64,000 nt of DNA, from positions 28,536 to 92,535 of the forward strand of contig JAUCYS010000014.1 of assembly GCA_030373505.1 (NCBI GenBank). The letters run 5' to 3'. Origin of the DNA: Parasphingorhabdus sp. (lineage in GTDB: Bacteria; Pseudomonadota; Alphaproteobacteria; Sphingomonadales; Sphingomonadaceae). The position numbers and the translations under genes were made by a program. The notes under the pieces are model-generated. The model made no database searches and was not told the DNA's origin. It saw only the letters and a program-made list of their open reading frames with translations. Within the stretch, counting starts at the first letter, position 1. Every line of letters starts with the position of its first letter. Shown one piece after another: positions 35,789 through 44,475 of the stretch.

Positions 35789-37060
35789 TCAGGCGACTGC
35801 ATGTCCGGGGTCTCCCTGGGTCAGCGAATTGCTCGCGATCGGCAGGATGATGGATACGGTCGTGCCCTGGCCAACGGTGCTGCTTATCTCCATCCGTCCG
35901 CCATGCCGTTCGGTGATATGTTTGACAATGGCAAGGCCCAGGCCGGTGCCGCCGATGGATTTGCTTCGTCCCTTGTCCACGCGATAAAAACGTTCGGTCA
36001 GCCGGGGAATATGTTCCGCCGCGATACCGTCTCCCTGGTCGCTGATCGCGAGACAAAGCATCGTTCCAGATTTATTGGGGGCAAGGCTGATGGTGACCGG
36101 AGCACCCTTTTTCCCATATTTGAAAGCATTGCTGAGCAGATTGTTCACCACCTGTGACAATTGTGCCCGGTCGCCGTAAATCAGGGGGATATCGGCAGGA
36201 GCCTTGACCAATATCTCGTTTTCTTTCTTGCCGCGGCTGTTGATATAGAAATCGCGCGCTTCCGCGACCAGTTCGCTGAGGTCAATCTGTTCCGATGGAA
36301 TTTCGAATTTCTCCGCCTCGATTCTGGACAGCGACATCAGGTCCTCGACCAGACGCTGCATGCGGTCGGCCTCATTATACATTATTTTCAGGAATCGGGC
36401 GCGCGTGGCGTCATCCTTGCCGGCCTTGGGATCTTCCAGCGTCTCCAGAAAACCCTTGATAGCGGCCAGCGGTGTTCGGAGTTCATGGCTGGCGTTGGCG
36501 ACAAAATCCGTCCGCATGCGCTCTGCCGCATAGCGGCTGCTGCGATCCGACAGCTGGACCAGCTTCAGACCGTCCTGCAGGGTGTTGATGCGCAGCTCCC
36601 ATCTCTGGTCGGTGCTGCCGACGCCGACCAGCAGGATCGGCTCGCCGCTATGCTCGGCATCCGGGTTGGCAAGTCGGTCGGCGGCGGCAGGATGGCGAAT
36701 GGCGATCCTGACATCCTCGCCGACGATATGATCGCCCAGAACTTTTGCCGCTGCCGGATTGGCCGCCGCGACCTTTGCATTGCGGACCAGCAGGATCGGG
36801 TCGGTAATCGGGTTGATGATGTCCTGATAGGCTTCCGACCGGCCCTGATACAGGATCCGCTTGCGCTGCCGTTCGAGCGTGGCCGGGTCCGGTAGCGAGG
36901 CTGCGGGCCGGTCCTGGAGAACCGTGAACAGGGCGATCGCGCCGCTGGCGAAGACAATGATGAACTGCTGCCCCGATTGCGGCAACTGGCTCGCCAGAAT
37001 GGCGCCGCCCAGGATAAACACCAGGGCAACAAGCAACCGAAAGGAAGAAACCGAGGTCAT
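35789..37060 (-). CDS. phoR: Phosphate regulon sensor histidine kinase PhoR
   Basis: The 423-residue kinase has two N-terminal membrane helices (LLVALVFILGGAILAS and FIIVFASGAIALFTV) with almost no periplasmic loop, a PAS-like region (ITDPILLVRNAKVAAANPAAA), the HisKA motif with H192 (ANASHELRTPLAAIKG), and the HATPase boxes NNLLSNAFKYGKKG, AISDQGDGIA and GGTGLGLAIVKHI. Lack of a sensing loop agrees with control through PhoU and PstSCAB. It leads the run phoR-pstSCAB-phoU-phoB but is separated from pstS by 187 bases. Confidence 0.94.
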   Translation of the reverse strand: MTSVSSFRLLVALVFILGGAILASQLPQSGQQFIIVFASGAIALFTVLQDRPAASLPDPATLERQRKRILYQGRSEAYQDIINPITDPILLVRNAKVAAANPAAAKVLGDHIVGEDVRIAIRHPAAADRLANPDAEHSGEPILLVGVGSTDQRWELRINTLQDGLKLVQLSDRSSRYAAERMRTDFVANASHELRTPLAAIKGFLETLEDPKAGKDDATRARFLKIMYNEADRMQRLVEDLMSLSRIEAEKFEIPSEQIDLSELVAEARDFYINSRGKKENEILVKAPADIPLIYGDRAQLSQVVNNLLSNAFKYGKKGAPVTISLAPNKSGTMLCLAISDQGDGIAAEHIPRLTERFYRVDKGRSKSIGGTGLGLAIVKHITERHGGRMEISSTVGQGTTVSIILPIASNSLTQGDPGHAVA

Positions 37061-37296
37061 CTGGCCGATTCTGCTAATATCATGCTTCCCATCTAGGCTT
37101 GACGGTGCAAGATCGGCAACGGGAATATTCGGGCGCCGGATCTGGCGCTTCCGTTATATAGGCATTGTTAACGATTTTCCTGTCTATGTCCCGATTGTAG
37201 ACGCGGATTCCGGCGGCAGACTGTTTGGCTCGCTTTTTGCGCAATTTCTGCTTATGGGCGGATAAGTGAAATCAGGACAATCATGGACAGAAACCG

Positions 37297-37713
37297 ATGA
37301 CCGATCAAATTCCATCTGAGCCGTCAGCCAATGCTGCGTCCAATCAAGGAATTGTCACTCGCCGTCGCGCCTTGATGATGGGAGCGATTACCGCCTCTGC
37401 TGTGGTCAGTATCAAGCCGGCTCTGGCGCAGACCGCCGGGTCCGTCCTCAATTGCGAAATTCCGGTTCCCGGCAACAATGCCGCCGGCGGCTATATTGCG
37501 GCGGATGGCTCTGTCGTTTCGGCGGACACCCCGGGCGCATTTCCGCCAGCAGGACGCAATTTCAGTGGTGAAGAAGTGCGTCAGGCAATGAATGGCCGGA
37601 CGCTTCCGGGCACCTCCTATGACCAGTCGGAGGCCTATGTGAATTACATCCGGCGATTGCAGGCGGGCCAGTCCGGCTTTACCTGCTATGCGTCCCTGCA
37701 AATGCCGCGCTGA
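37297..37713 (+). CDS. Small exported protein with two cysteines, first gene of HPr-rel-A-like cassette
   Basis: The 138-residue product has a twin-arginine-like signal (T21-RRR-ALMMG, hydrophobic core ITASAVVSI, cleavage after ALA at 44). The mature 94 residues contain just two cysteines, C53 (LNCEIP) and C130 near the end (GFTCYAS), which could form a disulphide, and a Gly/Ala/Ser/Pro-rich middle. I recognise no family. It points the same way as, and lies 42 bases before, the PqqD-like gene, so it is the natural candidate for the protein handled by that cassette. No strong ribosome site is seen before the ATG. Function is unknown. Confidence 0.75.
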   Translation: MTDQIPSEPSANAASNQGIVTRRRALMMGAITASAVVSIKPALAQTAGSVLNCEIPVPGNNAAGGYIAADGSVVSADTPGAFPPAGRNFSGEEVRQAMNGRTLPGTSYDQSEAYVNYIRRLQAGQSGFTCYASLQMPR

Positions 37714-37755
37714 TATTCCCATCCCATTTTAACCTTTGCCTGCTATCAGGCCGCA

Positions 37756-38070
37756 ATGTCGGACCAGAATTTTAGGCTATCCACGATGACCCCCAAATAT
37801 CGGGCCGGACCGAAAGATGACCTGATCTGGCACGAGCTGGACAGCATGACCCTGCTGTTTCACCGGCCATCGGGCAATACCCATATGCTGGCCGATCCGG
37901 CCCCCGCGCTATTGGAAGTCATGGACAGCGGATTGTTAACCGCTGCAGAAATTGCCACGCGTCTCAAGGCAAGATTCGACGTCGAATCCGGGGCCGATAC
38001 CGACGATATCATCAGCGCCAGACTGGAAGAACTCGCCGCGCTGGGGCTGATCGCACGGGAAGCCGGTTGA
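37756..38070 (+). CDS. PqqD family protein, HPr-rel-A system type
   Basis: The 104-residue protein has the winged-helix PqqD outline: LIWHELDSMTLLFHRPSGNTHMLADPAPALLEVM followed by a helix-turn-helix-like TAAEIATRLKARFDV and a C-terminal helix LEELAALGLIAREA. PqqD proteins bind a ribosomally made peptide and present it to a modifying enzyme. Here no radical SAM enzyme is next to it; instead an HPr-kinase-like gene follows with a TGATG overlap. This pairing matches what I recall of the family named PqqD_rel_X for the HPr-rel-A system. Biochemical role is unproven. Confidence 0.8.
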   Translation: MSDQNFRLSTMTPKYRAGPKDDLIWHELDSMTLLFHRPSGNTHMLADPAPALLEVMDSGLLTAAEIATRLKARFDVESGADTDDIISARLEELAALGLIAREAG

Positions 38071-38939
38071 TGGCGGAGATGCATCAGATTCGGCTCCAGA
38101 TCGGGCCGGCCGCGTTCCGGATCGCTTCGGCCTGGCGACAGCCGCTGGACCAATTGGCGGCCCTGTACCGGGATTATCCCGGGCCGAGCGACCATATGGT
38201 TGATTTTACCGTTCGCCTAGAACCGGACAAGCCGTGGCGTCGGTACATCCGGCCCTCTGTCCATATCGGCGGTGACTTCTGGTTGCCCGATGCCGCGCCG
38301 CTGCCACTGGCACAGGGACTGCTCGCGGCGGAGATGGGCATGAACCTGCAAATGGCGCTCGGCTGGCGGCGGCACCTGCTGCTCCACGCGAGCAGCGTCG
38401 AGAAGGACGGCAGGGCGCTGATCATGACCGGTCTTTCCGGTTCCGGCAAATCGACCCTGTCCGCGATGCTGGCGCAAAAGGGCTGGCGTTTCATGGGGGA
38501 TGAATTTGCACTGCTGGACCTTGATACCGGCGACATCGCTCCCTTTCCCCGGCTGATCAGCCTGAAAAATCAGGCCATCAGGGCGATGCAGACCGTTGCA
38601 CCGGCGGACCGTTTCGGTCCGGAAATGACGGACACACCGAAAGGCGATATCCGCCATCTGGTGCCGCCGAAAGCGGCGATCGACCGGATGGGAGAGCCGG
38701 CCAGGCCGGCGCTGCTGCTCTTTCCCCGTTTCGGTCATGATCCGGAACTGCGGGACATGGGCCAGGCGGAAATATTCGTCCGTCTGACCCAGGCATCGAC
38801 CAATTATGTCGCGCTGGGAGAAGCCGGCTTCCGGGCCCTGACCCGTTTTGTCGATCAGGTCCCGACCAGAGCGATGGACTATCAGTCGATCGAACAGGCG
38901 GAAGAGCTGATCGAGCGCCTGTGGAGCCGATCGCCATGA
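38070..38939 (+). CDS. HPr kinase-related protein (HprK-related kinase A)
   Basis: The 289-residue protein has a Walker A motif G121-LSGSGKS-T129 in ALIMTGLSGSGKSTLSAML, preceded by the HprK-like LLHASSVEKDGRA and followed by GWRFMGDEFALLD, where GDE stands for the second acidic motif of HprK. In HprK the P-loop binds ATP or pyrophosphate and the enzyme phosphorylates a serine of HPr. No PTS or HPr gene is seen here, and the last part differs from HprK, so a different substrate is likely; in some lasso-peptide clusters related kinases phosphorylate the precursor. It overlaps the genes on both sides (TGATG and ATGA). Confidence 0.85.
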   Translation: MAEMHQIRLQIGPAAFRIASAWRQPLDQLAALYRDYPGPSDHMVDFTVRLEPDKPWRRYIRPSVHIGGDFWLPDAAPLPLAQGLLAAEMGMNLQMALGWRRHLLLHASSVEKDGRALIMTGLSGSGKSTLSAMLAQKGWRFMGDEFALLDLDTGDIAPFPRLISLKNQAIRAMQTVAPADRFGPEMTDTPKGDIRHLVPPKAAIDRMGEPARPALLLFPRFGHDPELRDMGQAEIFVRLTQASTNYVALGEAGFRALTRFVDQVPTRAMDYQSIEQAEELIERLWSRSP

Positions 38940-39970
38940 TCCGCGATGCGCATATCCTTGTCCGCGCGCTGCGGGAACCGGCCAGCGTCGAGAGGCTGGA
39001 CGGCGGCCAGTGGTCGGAACTGATCAGCATCGCGCGCGCGGAATCGCTGATCGGCTCGCTGGCGCACAGGCTCGCCGATGTCCCCGTGCCGGACCGGATG
39101 CGTGCCGTTCTCCAGGATGCCATCGGCGCCCATGATCTCGCCCGCCAGCAGGCCCTGTGGGAAGCGGACTGCGCGCGAAGGGCGCTGGCCGGCTATCCGG
39201 GCAAGATCGTGCTGATGAAAGGCACCGCCTATGTCGCGGCAGATCTCGCTGCCGGCGTCGGGCGCAGCATCGGCGATCTCGACATCATGGTGGCGCGTGA
39301 CGCTCTGCCGATCGTCGAATCCGCCCTGCTTGATGCCGGCTGGGAATGGGTCAAGCCAGACCCCTATGATGACCGCTATTATCGCGACCATATGCACGAA
39401 CTGCCGCCGCTGATCCATCGCGACCGCGACCGGATGATCGATGTGCATCATACGATATTGCCGCTGACCGCCGGACCGAGGCCCGATGCGCAGGCGATCC
39501 TCGACAGCGCCATCGCGCTCGGCAATGGCCTATATGTCATGGCACCGGCCGATATGCTGCTCCATTCTATTGCCCATCTGTTCGCCGATGGCGATCTTGC
39601 GGGCGGTTTGCGGAATCTGTGGGATATCAATCTGTTGCTCCGGCATTTTTCCGAAGCGGACGAGGAGTTCTGGACCGAACTGGACGTCCGCGCAAAAACC
39701 CATGGCCTGGGCCGGGAGAAGGAGAGGGCCCTGCGCCTTGCCGCCCGGCTGTATGACACGCCGGTTTATCGCTTTTCTGCCGGTCAGACTGAATTTGCCG
39801 ACTATCTCTATATCCGCCGTCTGCTCGCCCGCGACGGCTATGGCCGGGAAACCCGCAAGCTGATCCGCTTTGCTTTTTATGTCCGCTCGCACTGGCTGCG
39901 GATGCCGCCGCTGATGCTGGCCCGGCACTTGTGGACCAAGTGGCGCAAGGGCGGGAAGCCTGTGGGTTAG
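38936..39970 (+). CDS. Nucleotidyltransferase family protein of the HPr-rel-A-like cassette
   Basis: The 344-residue cytoplasmic protein matches the PF14907-type nucleotidyltransferases: IVLMKGTAYV near 91, then G109-RSIGDLD-IMV with the metal-binding D114 and D116, then HHTILPL and an all-helical end. Such proteins transfer a nucleotide to a small molecule or protein; members recur beside HprK-like and PqqD-like genes in peptide-modifying clusters. I choose the ATG at 38936 (ATGA overlap) over one 15 bases earlier. It ends the cassette; glmU starts 112 bases later with its own ribosome site. Confidence 0.82.
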   Translation: MIRDAHILVRALREPASVERLDGGQWSELISIARAESLIGSLAHRLADVPVPDRMRAVLQDAIGAHDLARQQALWEADCARRALAGYPGKIVLMKGTAYVAADLAAGVGRSIGDLDIMVARDALPIVESALLDAGWEWVKPDPYDDRYYRDHMHELPPLIHRDRDRMIDVHHTILPLTAGPRPDAQAILDSAIALGNGLYVMAPADMLLHSIAHLFADGDLAGGLRNLWDINLLLRHFSEADEEFWTELDVRAKTHGLGREKERALRLAARLYDTPVYRFSAGQTEFADYLYIRRLLARDGYGRETRKLIRFAFYVRSHWLRMPPLMLARHLWTKWRKGGKPVG

Positions 39971-40082
39971 GTTGGCCAGAATAGCGATAAACAGGCTGGC
40001 ATAAGCCGGAGCAGCATGGCATTAGCCCCTGCAAACAGGCCGGATGCGGCCATGACCGATCAACTTGTTCCGGAGTAGCTTC

Positions 40083-41441
40083 ATGACCGACCGACCGCTA
40101 GCCGCTATCATTCTGGCTGCCGGACAAGGCACAAGAATGAAATCGGCCACGCACAAGGTTCTTCACCCGATCGCTGGCAAGCCGATGCTCCATCATCTGC
40201 TTGATACCGTCGATTCAATCGGCGTCGAGCGTACGATTATCGTCGTTGGTGCCCGCCGCGAGCAGATCGAGGAGAGTGTGGCCGGCCGCAATGTCGCGAT
40301 CGCGGTGCAGGAAGAGCAGCTCGGCACCGGTCATGCGGTGGCGCAGGCGCATGATGCGCTGAAGGGTTTTGCAGGCGATGTGCTGATCCTCTACGGCGAT
40401 GTGCCGATGGTCAGCGCCGATACCATGCGCGAGATGATCTTCCGCCTCAACAACGGCTCCGACCCGCGCGCTGTCGTGCTCGGTTTCCGTCCGGACGATG
40501 CCGGTGCCTATGGCCGGATTATCGCCGATGACCAGGGCGAGATCGAAAAGATGGTCGAATATAAGGATGCCAGCCATGAAGAGCGCGGGATCAATCTCTG
40601 CAACAGCGGCCTGATGGCGGCGCGCTCGACCGACCTGTTCATCCTGCTCGACCAGATCAGCAACGACAATGCGGCGGGCGAATATTATCTGCCGGATATC
40701 GTCATGCTGCCGGGTCAGAAAAGCGCGGTGATCGAGGTCGACGATCCGGCCGAGGTCGCCGGCGTCAACAGCCGCGCCGAACTCGCCGCGGTCGAGGGTG
40801 AATGGCAGGCTCGCCGGCGCGAGCGGGCAATGGCCGACGGGGTCAGCCTGATTGCGCCGGATACCGTCTGGTTCTCTTCTGATACCGAGATCGCGGCGGA
40901 TGTGGTCATCGAGCCCAATGTCATATTTGGCCCCGGTGTTTCGATTGCGAGCGGTGCGACCATCTATGGTCACAGCCATATCGAGGGGGCGAAAATCGGT
41001 GCCAATGCCAAGGTCGGTCCTTTCGCTCGCCTGCGCCCGGGCTCGGTGATGGAAGAAGGATCGAAGGTCGGCAATTTTGTCGAGATGAAGAAAACTCTTC
41101 TCGGCAAGGGCGCCAAGGCCAATCATCTGACCTATCTCGGCGACGCCGAAGTCGGCGAGGGCGCGAATATCGGCGCCGGTACCATTACCTGCAATTATGA
41201 CGGTTTCTTCAAATATAAGACGGTGATCGGCAAGGATGCGTTCATCGGCTCGAACAGCGCGCTGGTGGCCCCTGTGACCATCGGCGATGGTGCGATAGTC
41301 GGGGCGGGCGCAACGCTTACCAGGGATGTGGCAGCGGGCGATCTGGCGCTGGTCCGGGCCGAACAGACGGTGAAACCGGGCTGGGCGAAGAAATTCCGGG
41401 AAGCGATGTCCAAGAAGAAGGCAGCGGAGAAAAAATCATGA
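40083..41441 (+). CDS. glmU: Bifunctional GlmU (GlcNAc-1-P uridyltransferase/GlcN-1-P acetyltransferase)
   Basis: The 452-residue enzyme makes UDP-N-acetylglucosamine for peptidoglycan and lipid A. The pyrophosphorylase domain starts AAIILAAGQGTRMKSATHKVLHPI; the C-terminal left-handed beta helix with hexapeptide repeats holds the acetyltransferase site (NHLTYLGDAEVGEGANIGAG). GGAG stands 7 bases before the ATG at 40083. It overlaps the next lipoprotein gene by ATGA and is followed 750 bases later by glmS, so amino-sugar synthesis is grouped here. Confidence 0.97.
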   Translation: MTDRPLAAIILAAGQGTRMKSATHKVLHPIAGKPMLHHLLDTVDSIGVERTIIVVGARREQIEESVAGRNVAIAVQEEQLGTGHAVAQAHDALKGFAGDVLILYGDVPMVSADTMREMIFRLNNGSDPRAVVLGFRPDDAGAYGRIIADDQGEIEKMVEYKDASHEERGINLCNSGLMAARSTDLFILLDQISNDNAAGEYYLPDIVMLPGQKSAVIEVDDPAEVAGVNSRAELAAVEGEWQARRRERAMADGVSLIAPDTVWFSSDTEIAADVVIEPNVIFGPGVSIASGATIYGHSHIEGAKIGANAKVGPFARLRPGSVMEEGSKVGNFVEMKKTLLGKGAKANHLTYLGDAEVGEGANIGAGTITCNYDGFFKYKTVIGKDAFIGSNSALVAPVTIGDGAIVGAGATLTRDVAAGDLALVRAEQTVKPGWAKKFREAMSKKKAAEKKS

Positions 41442-42088
41442 AGACGGTTCATTGGCCGCTTCCTGTTGCAACATTCGCGATGAGCCTGCTTCTCGCCGGA
41501 TGCGATCAGCAGCCGGCCGCTTCCGCTAACGAATCCGCCACGCAATCCACTGCTTCGCCGGCTCCGCTGACGACAGAGAAGATGTCACAGCAGGAAGGAG
41601 AGGCGAGCAAAACCGCAACGCCTACCGGTACCGGACTGTGCGCGGCGCAAGAGGAGGTTCTGTTTTCCTGTCAGCTGGAAAACAGGAAAATCGCTTCTAT
41701 ATGCGGCGTGAAAAACAAGACCGGAACCACCGTTGCTCAATATCGCTATGGCCAATCCGGCGAGACGACGGAACTGACCTGGCCGGAAGCGGACAGCGCG
41801 GATCGTCTGAAATTTGCCTCCGTTCCCTATTCCGGCGGCGGCGAAGCACAGTTGCAGTTCCTGCGCGGAGACACGCAATATGTCGTGTACAGCCGGGTGA
41901 TCCGAACGAATTTTTCCGCTGGCGAACCCAATGATCCCTCAATGGAGGACGGCATTTTTGTCCGTAAGGGCGACCGGACGATTGCGCGGCATTCCTGTGC
42001 CGGTCCGGATGTCCGCCCGATCGATTATGAAAAGGCCAAGCTCTATGCGGACAATGTGGGTGATGATATCGTGGAATTTGAATATTGA
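41438..42088 (+). CDS. Hypothetical lipoprotein between glmU and glmS
   Basis: The 216-residue product has a lipoprotein signal (LPVATFAMSLLLAGC, Cys at 22) and a Ser/Thr/Ala-rich linker. The mature domain contains CAAQEEVLFSCQLENRKIASICG, a three-cysteine block, and a fourth Cys near RHSCAG. I do not recognise a named family, though similar secreted proteins of about 150 residues with the FSC.L...K..SICG pattern are frequent in proteobacteria. It is translationally coupled to glmU (ATGA). Confidence 0.8.
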   Translation: MKTVHWPLPVATFAMSLLLAGCDQQPAASANESATQSTASPAPLTTEKMSQQEGEASKTATPTGTGLCAAQEEVLFSCQLENRKIASICGVKNKTGTTVAQYRYGQSGETTELTWPEADSADRLKFASVPYSGGGEAQLQFLRGDTQYVVYSRVIRTNFSAGEPNDPSMEDGIFVRKGDRTIARHSCAGPDVRPIDYEKAKLYADNVGDDIVEFEY

Positions 42089-42196
42089 ACCGGGAGCGAT
42101 GGCGAGCTCCTGGCCAAACGAAATGCAATAGGCTCTCGGCCGATAGGCCGCGAATTCGCCTAGCCGATACACTTTGAAGCGAAAGACCCGAGAACC

Positions 42197-44020
42197 ATGT
42201 GCGGAATTATCGGAATTATTGGCAGGGAACCTGTTTCGGATCGTCTGGTAGACGGACTCAAGCGGATGGAATATCGGGGCTATGACAGCGCCGGGGTCTG
42301 TACGGTCGACGATGGTCAACTGATCCGGCGTCGCGCCGAGGGCAAGCTCGCCAATCTGGTAGCGGTGCTGAAATCCGACGATGCGCCTGGAAATGTCGGC
42401 ATCGCCCACACCCGCTGGGCCACGCATGGCGCGCCGACGACCAGCAATGCCCATCCGCACGCGACGAGCGAAGTGGCATTGGTCCACAATGGCATTATCG
42501 AGAATTTCAGAAGCCTGCGCGAAGAGCTGACAGTGCGGGGCCGGCGTTTCGAAAGCGAAACCGATACCGAGGTGGTCGCTCATCTGGTGAGCGAACAGAT
42601 CGAAGCTGGCAAATCTCCGCAGGAATCCGTCAAGGCCGTTCTGCCGCAGCTGCGCGGAGCGTTCGCTCTCGCCATTGCCTTTCGCTCGCACCCCGATCTT
42701 CTGATTGGTGCCAGACTCGGCTCGCCACTGGTCATCGGCTATGGCGATGGCGAAGCCTATCTTGGCTCGGACGCCCTAGCCCTGGCACCATTGACCCAGA
42801 AGATTGCCTATCTCGAAGAAGGGGACTGGGTGGTTGTCACCCGGGATGGAGCTACCATTTTCGACAAGGACAACCAGCCGGTGGCGAGAGAGATAACCAC
42901 TTCGGGTGTGTCGGCCGTGACCATCGAAAAGGGCAATTATCGCCATTTCATGCAGAAGGAAATTTTCGAGCAGCCCACCGTGGTCGCGCAGACCCTGCAA
43001 AGCTATATCCGCCCGCTGGAGCAGCAGATCGCGCTGCCGCAGATGGATTTTGACCTGCGCGATATCAAGCGCATCACCATCGTGGCCTGCGGGACCAGCT
43101 ATTATGCCGGCATGGTCGCCAAATATTGGTTCGAGACTTTTGCCCGGGTGCCGGTCGATCTCGATTTTGCATCGGAATTTCGCTATCGCGATCCGGTGCT
43201 CGAGAAGGGCGGGCTGGCCCTGTTTATCTCCCAATCGGGGGAAACCGCCGACACCCTGGCCGCCTTGCGCCACAGCAAGGAAAATGGTCAGAAAATCGCC
43301 GTCGTGGTCAATGTGCCGACGAGCAGCATGGCGCGCGAGGCGGATCTGCTGCTCCCCACCCACGCCGGTCCGGAAATCGGCGTTGCCTCGACCAAGGCTT
43401 TCTCCTGCCAGCTTGCGGTGCTGGCGGCACTCGCAGCGCATCTGGCGGTCGTCAAGGGCAAGATGACTCGCGATGAGGAACGGGATGTGGTCAAACATCT
43501 GACCGAAGCACCGGCCGCCCTCAATGCCGCCCTTGCCCATGACGAGGAGATTGCCGATATGGCGCATCTCATCGCACCGGCACGAGATGTTCTCTATCTC
43601 GGCCGCGGACCCGATTTCCCGCTGGCGCTGGAAGGCGCGCTCAAGCTCAAGGAAATCAGCTATATCCACGCCGAGGGCTATGCGTCCGGGGAGATGAAAC
43701 ACGGGCCCATCGCCCTGATCGACGAGGCCGTCCCTGTCATCGTGCTGGCTCCGTCGGGCCCGCTGTTCGAGAAAACCGTCTCCAATATGCAGGAAGTCAT
43801 GGCCCGCGGCGGCAAGGTCGTGCTGATTTCCGATGCCGAAGGTCTCGCCGAAGCCGGTGATGGCTGCATGGCAACGATCGAAATGCCGAAGGTCCACCCT
43901 CTGATCGCTCCGCTCGTCTACGCCGTGCCGGTCCAGCTGCTCGCCTATCATGTGGCAGTCGCCAAGGGCACGGATGTCGACCAGCCGCGCAATCTCGCCA
44001 AATCGGTGACGGTGGAATAG
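42197..44020 (+). CDS. glmS: Glutamine--fructose-6-phosphate aminotransferase (isomerizing)
   Basis: The 607-residue enzyme makes glucosamine-6-phosphate. The N-terminal glutaminase starts MCGIIGIIG with the nucleophile Cys at position 2 (residue 1 after Met removal), followed by EYRGYDSAGVC and HTRWATHGAP. Two SIS domains follow (CGTSYYAGMVAKYWFE and LGRGPDFPLALEGALKLKEISY), and the end is DQPRNLAKSVTVE. No glmS ribozyme is apparent in the 108 bases upstream, as expected outside Firmicutes. Confidence 0.97.
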   Translation: MCGIIGIIGREPVSDRLVDGLKRMEYRGYDSAGVCTVDDGQLIRRRAEGKLANLVAVLKSDDAPGNVGIAHTRWATHGAPTTSNAHPHATSEVALVHNGIIENFRSLREELTVRGRRFESETDTEVVAHLVSEQIEAGKSPQESVKAVLPQLRGAFALAIAFRSHPDLLIGARLGSPLVIGYGDGEAYLGSDALALAPLTQKIAYLEEGDWVVVTRDGATIFDKDNQPVAREITTSGVSAVTIEKGNYRHFMQKEIFEQPTVVAQTLQSYIRPLEQQIALPQMDFDLRDIKRITIVACGTSYYAGMVAKYWFETFARVPVDLDFASEFRYRDPVLEKGGLALFISQSGETADTLAALRHSKENGQKIAVVVNVPTSSMAREADLLLPTHAGPEIGVASTKAFSCQLAVLAALAAHLAVVKGKMTRDEERDVVKHLTEAPAALNAALAHDEEIADMAHLIAPARDVLYLGRGPDFPLALEGALKLKEISYIHAEGYASGEMKHGPIALIDEAVPVIVLAPSGPLFEKTVSNMQEVMARGGKVVLISDAEGLAEAGDGCMATIEMPKVHPLIAPLVYAVPVQLLAYHVAVAKGTDVDQPRNLAKSVTVE

Positions 44021-44022
44021 GC

Positions 44023-44463
44023 ATGGCCACCAATCCTTCACTGGTGTCGGTCGAAACCGGCGCAGGCAAGTTTCAGCAGACGGTCCGTGTCGGCAAACAT
44101 GTCTTTCTTGCCGATGAGCCCGAGTCCTTCGGTGGCACCGACAGCGGGCCATCACCCTACGATCTGTTGCTGGCAGCGCTCGGGACCTGCACCTCGATGA
44201 CGATGAAAATGTACGCGGATCGCAAGGGCATCCCGCTCGAAGCCGTGCATATCGTGCTCGAACACAGCCGGGACCATGTCGAGGATTGCCGCAGCTGCAA
44301 TAACGAGGACAACCGGATTGACGTGATCGACCGCTCGATCATTCTGCAGGGTGATCTGAGCGAGGAACAGCGCCGCAAGCTGCTGGAAATTGCGGAAAAA
44401 TGTCCGGTGCATAGAACATTGGAGAACCGCATCGACATTCATACCACCGAGGTCCGCGATTGA
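44023..44463 (+). CDS. OsmC family protein
   Basis: The 146-residue protein has the OsmC fold with the reactive cysteines in LLAALGTCTSMTMKMYADRKG and in EIAEKCPVHRTLENRI. OsmC/Ohr proteins reduce organic hydroperoxides with thiols. A loop with two extra cysteines (VEDCRSCNNED) is a variation seen in the OsmC-like group rather than Ohr. It begins 2 bases after glmS. Confidence 0.9.
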   Translation: MATNPSLVSVETGAGKFQQTVRVGKHVFLADEPESFGGTDSGPSPYDLLLAALGTCTSMTMKMYADRKGIPLEAVHIVLEHSRDHVEDCRSCNNEDNRIDVIDRSIILQGDLSEEQRRKLLEIAEKCPVHRTLENRIDIHTTEVRD

Positions 44464-44475
44464 CCCGGCAAAGCG

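Noticed and set aside
39971..40082. glmU as part of the HPr-rel-A-like cassette
   Set aside because: A 112-base gap and a separate GGAG ribosome site separate them, and glmU has a complete known function with glmS.
42089..42196. glmS ribozyme or riboswitch before glmS
   Set aside because: The gap is only 108 bases and shows no pseudoknot core; such ribozymes are known mainly from Firmicutes.
42776..44155. 459-codon frame opposite glmS
   Set aside because: Lies inside a complete glmS with all motifs; no domain in the antisense product.
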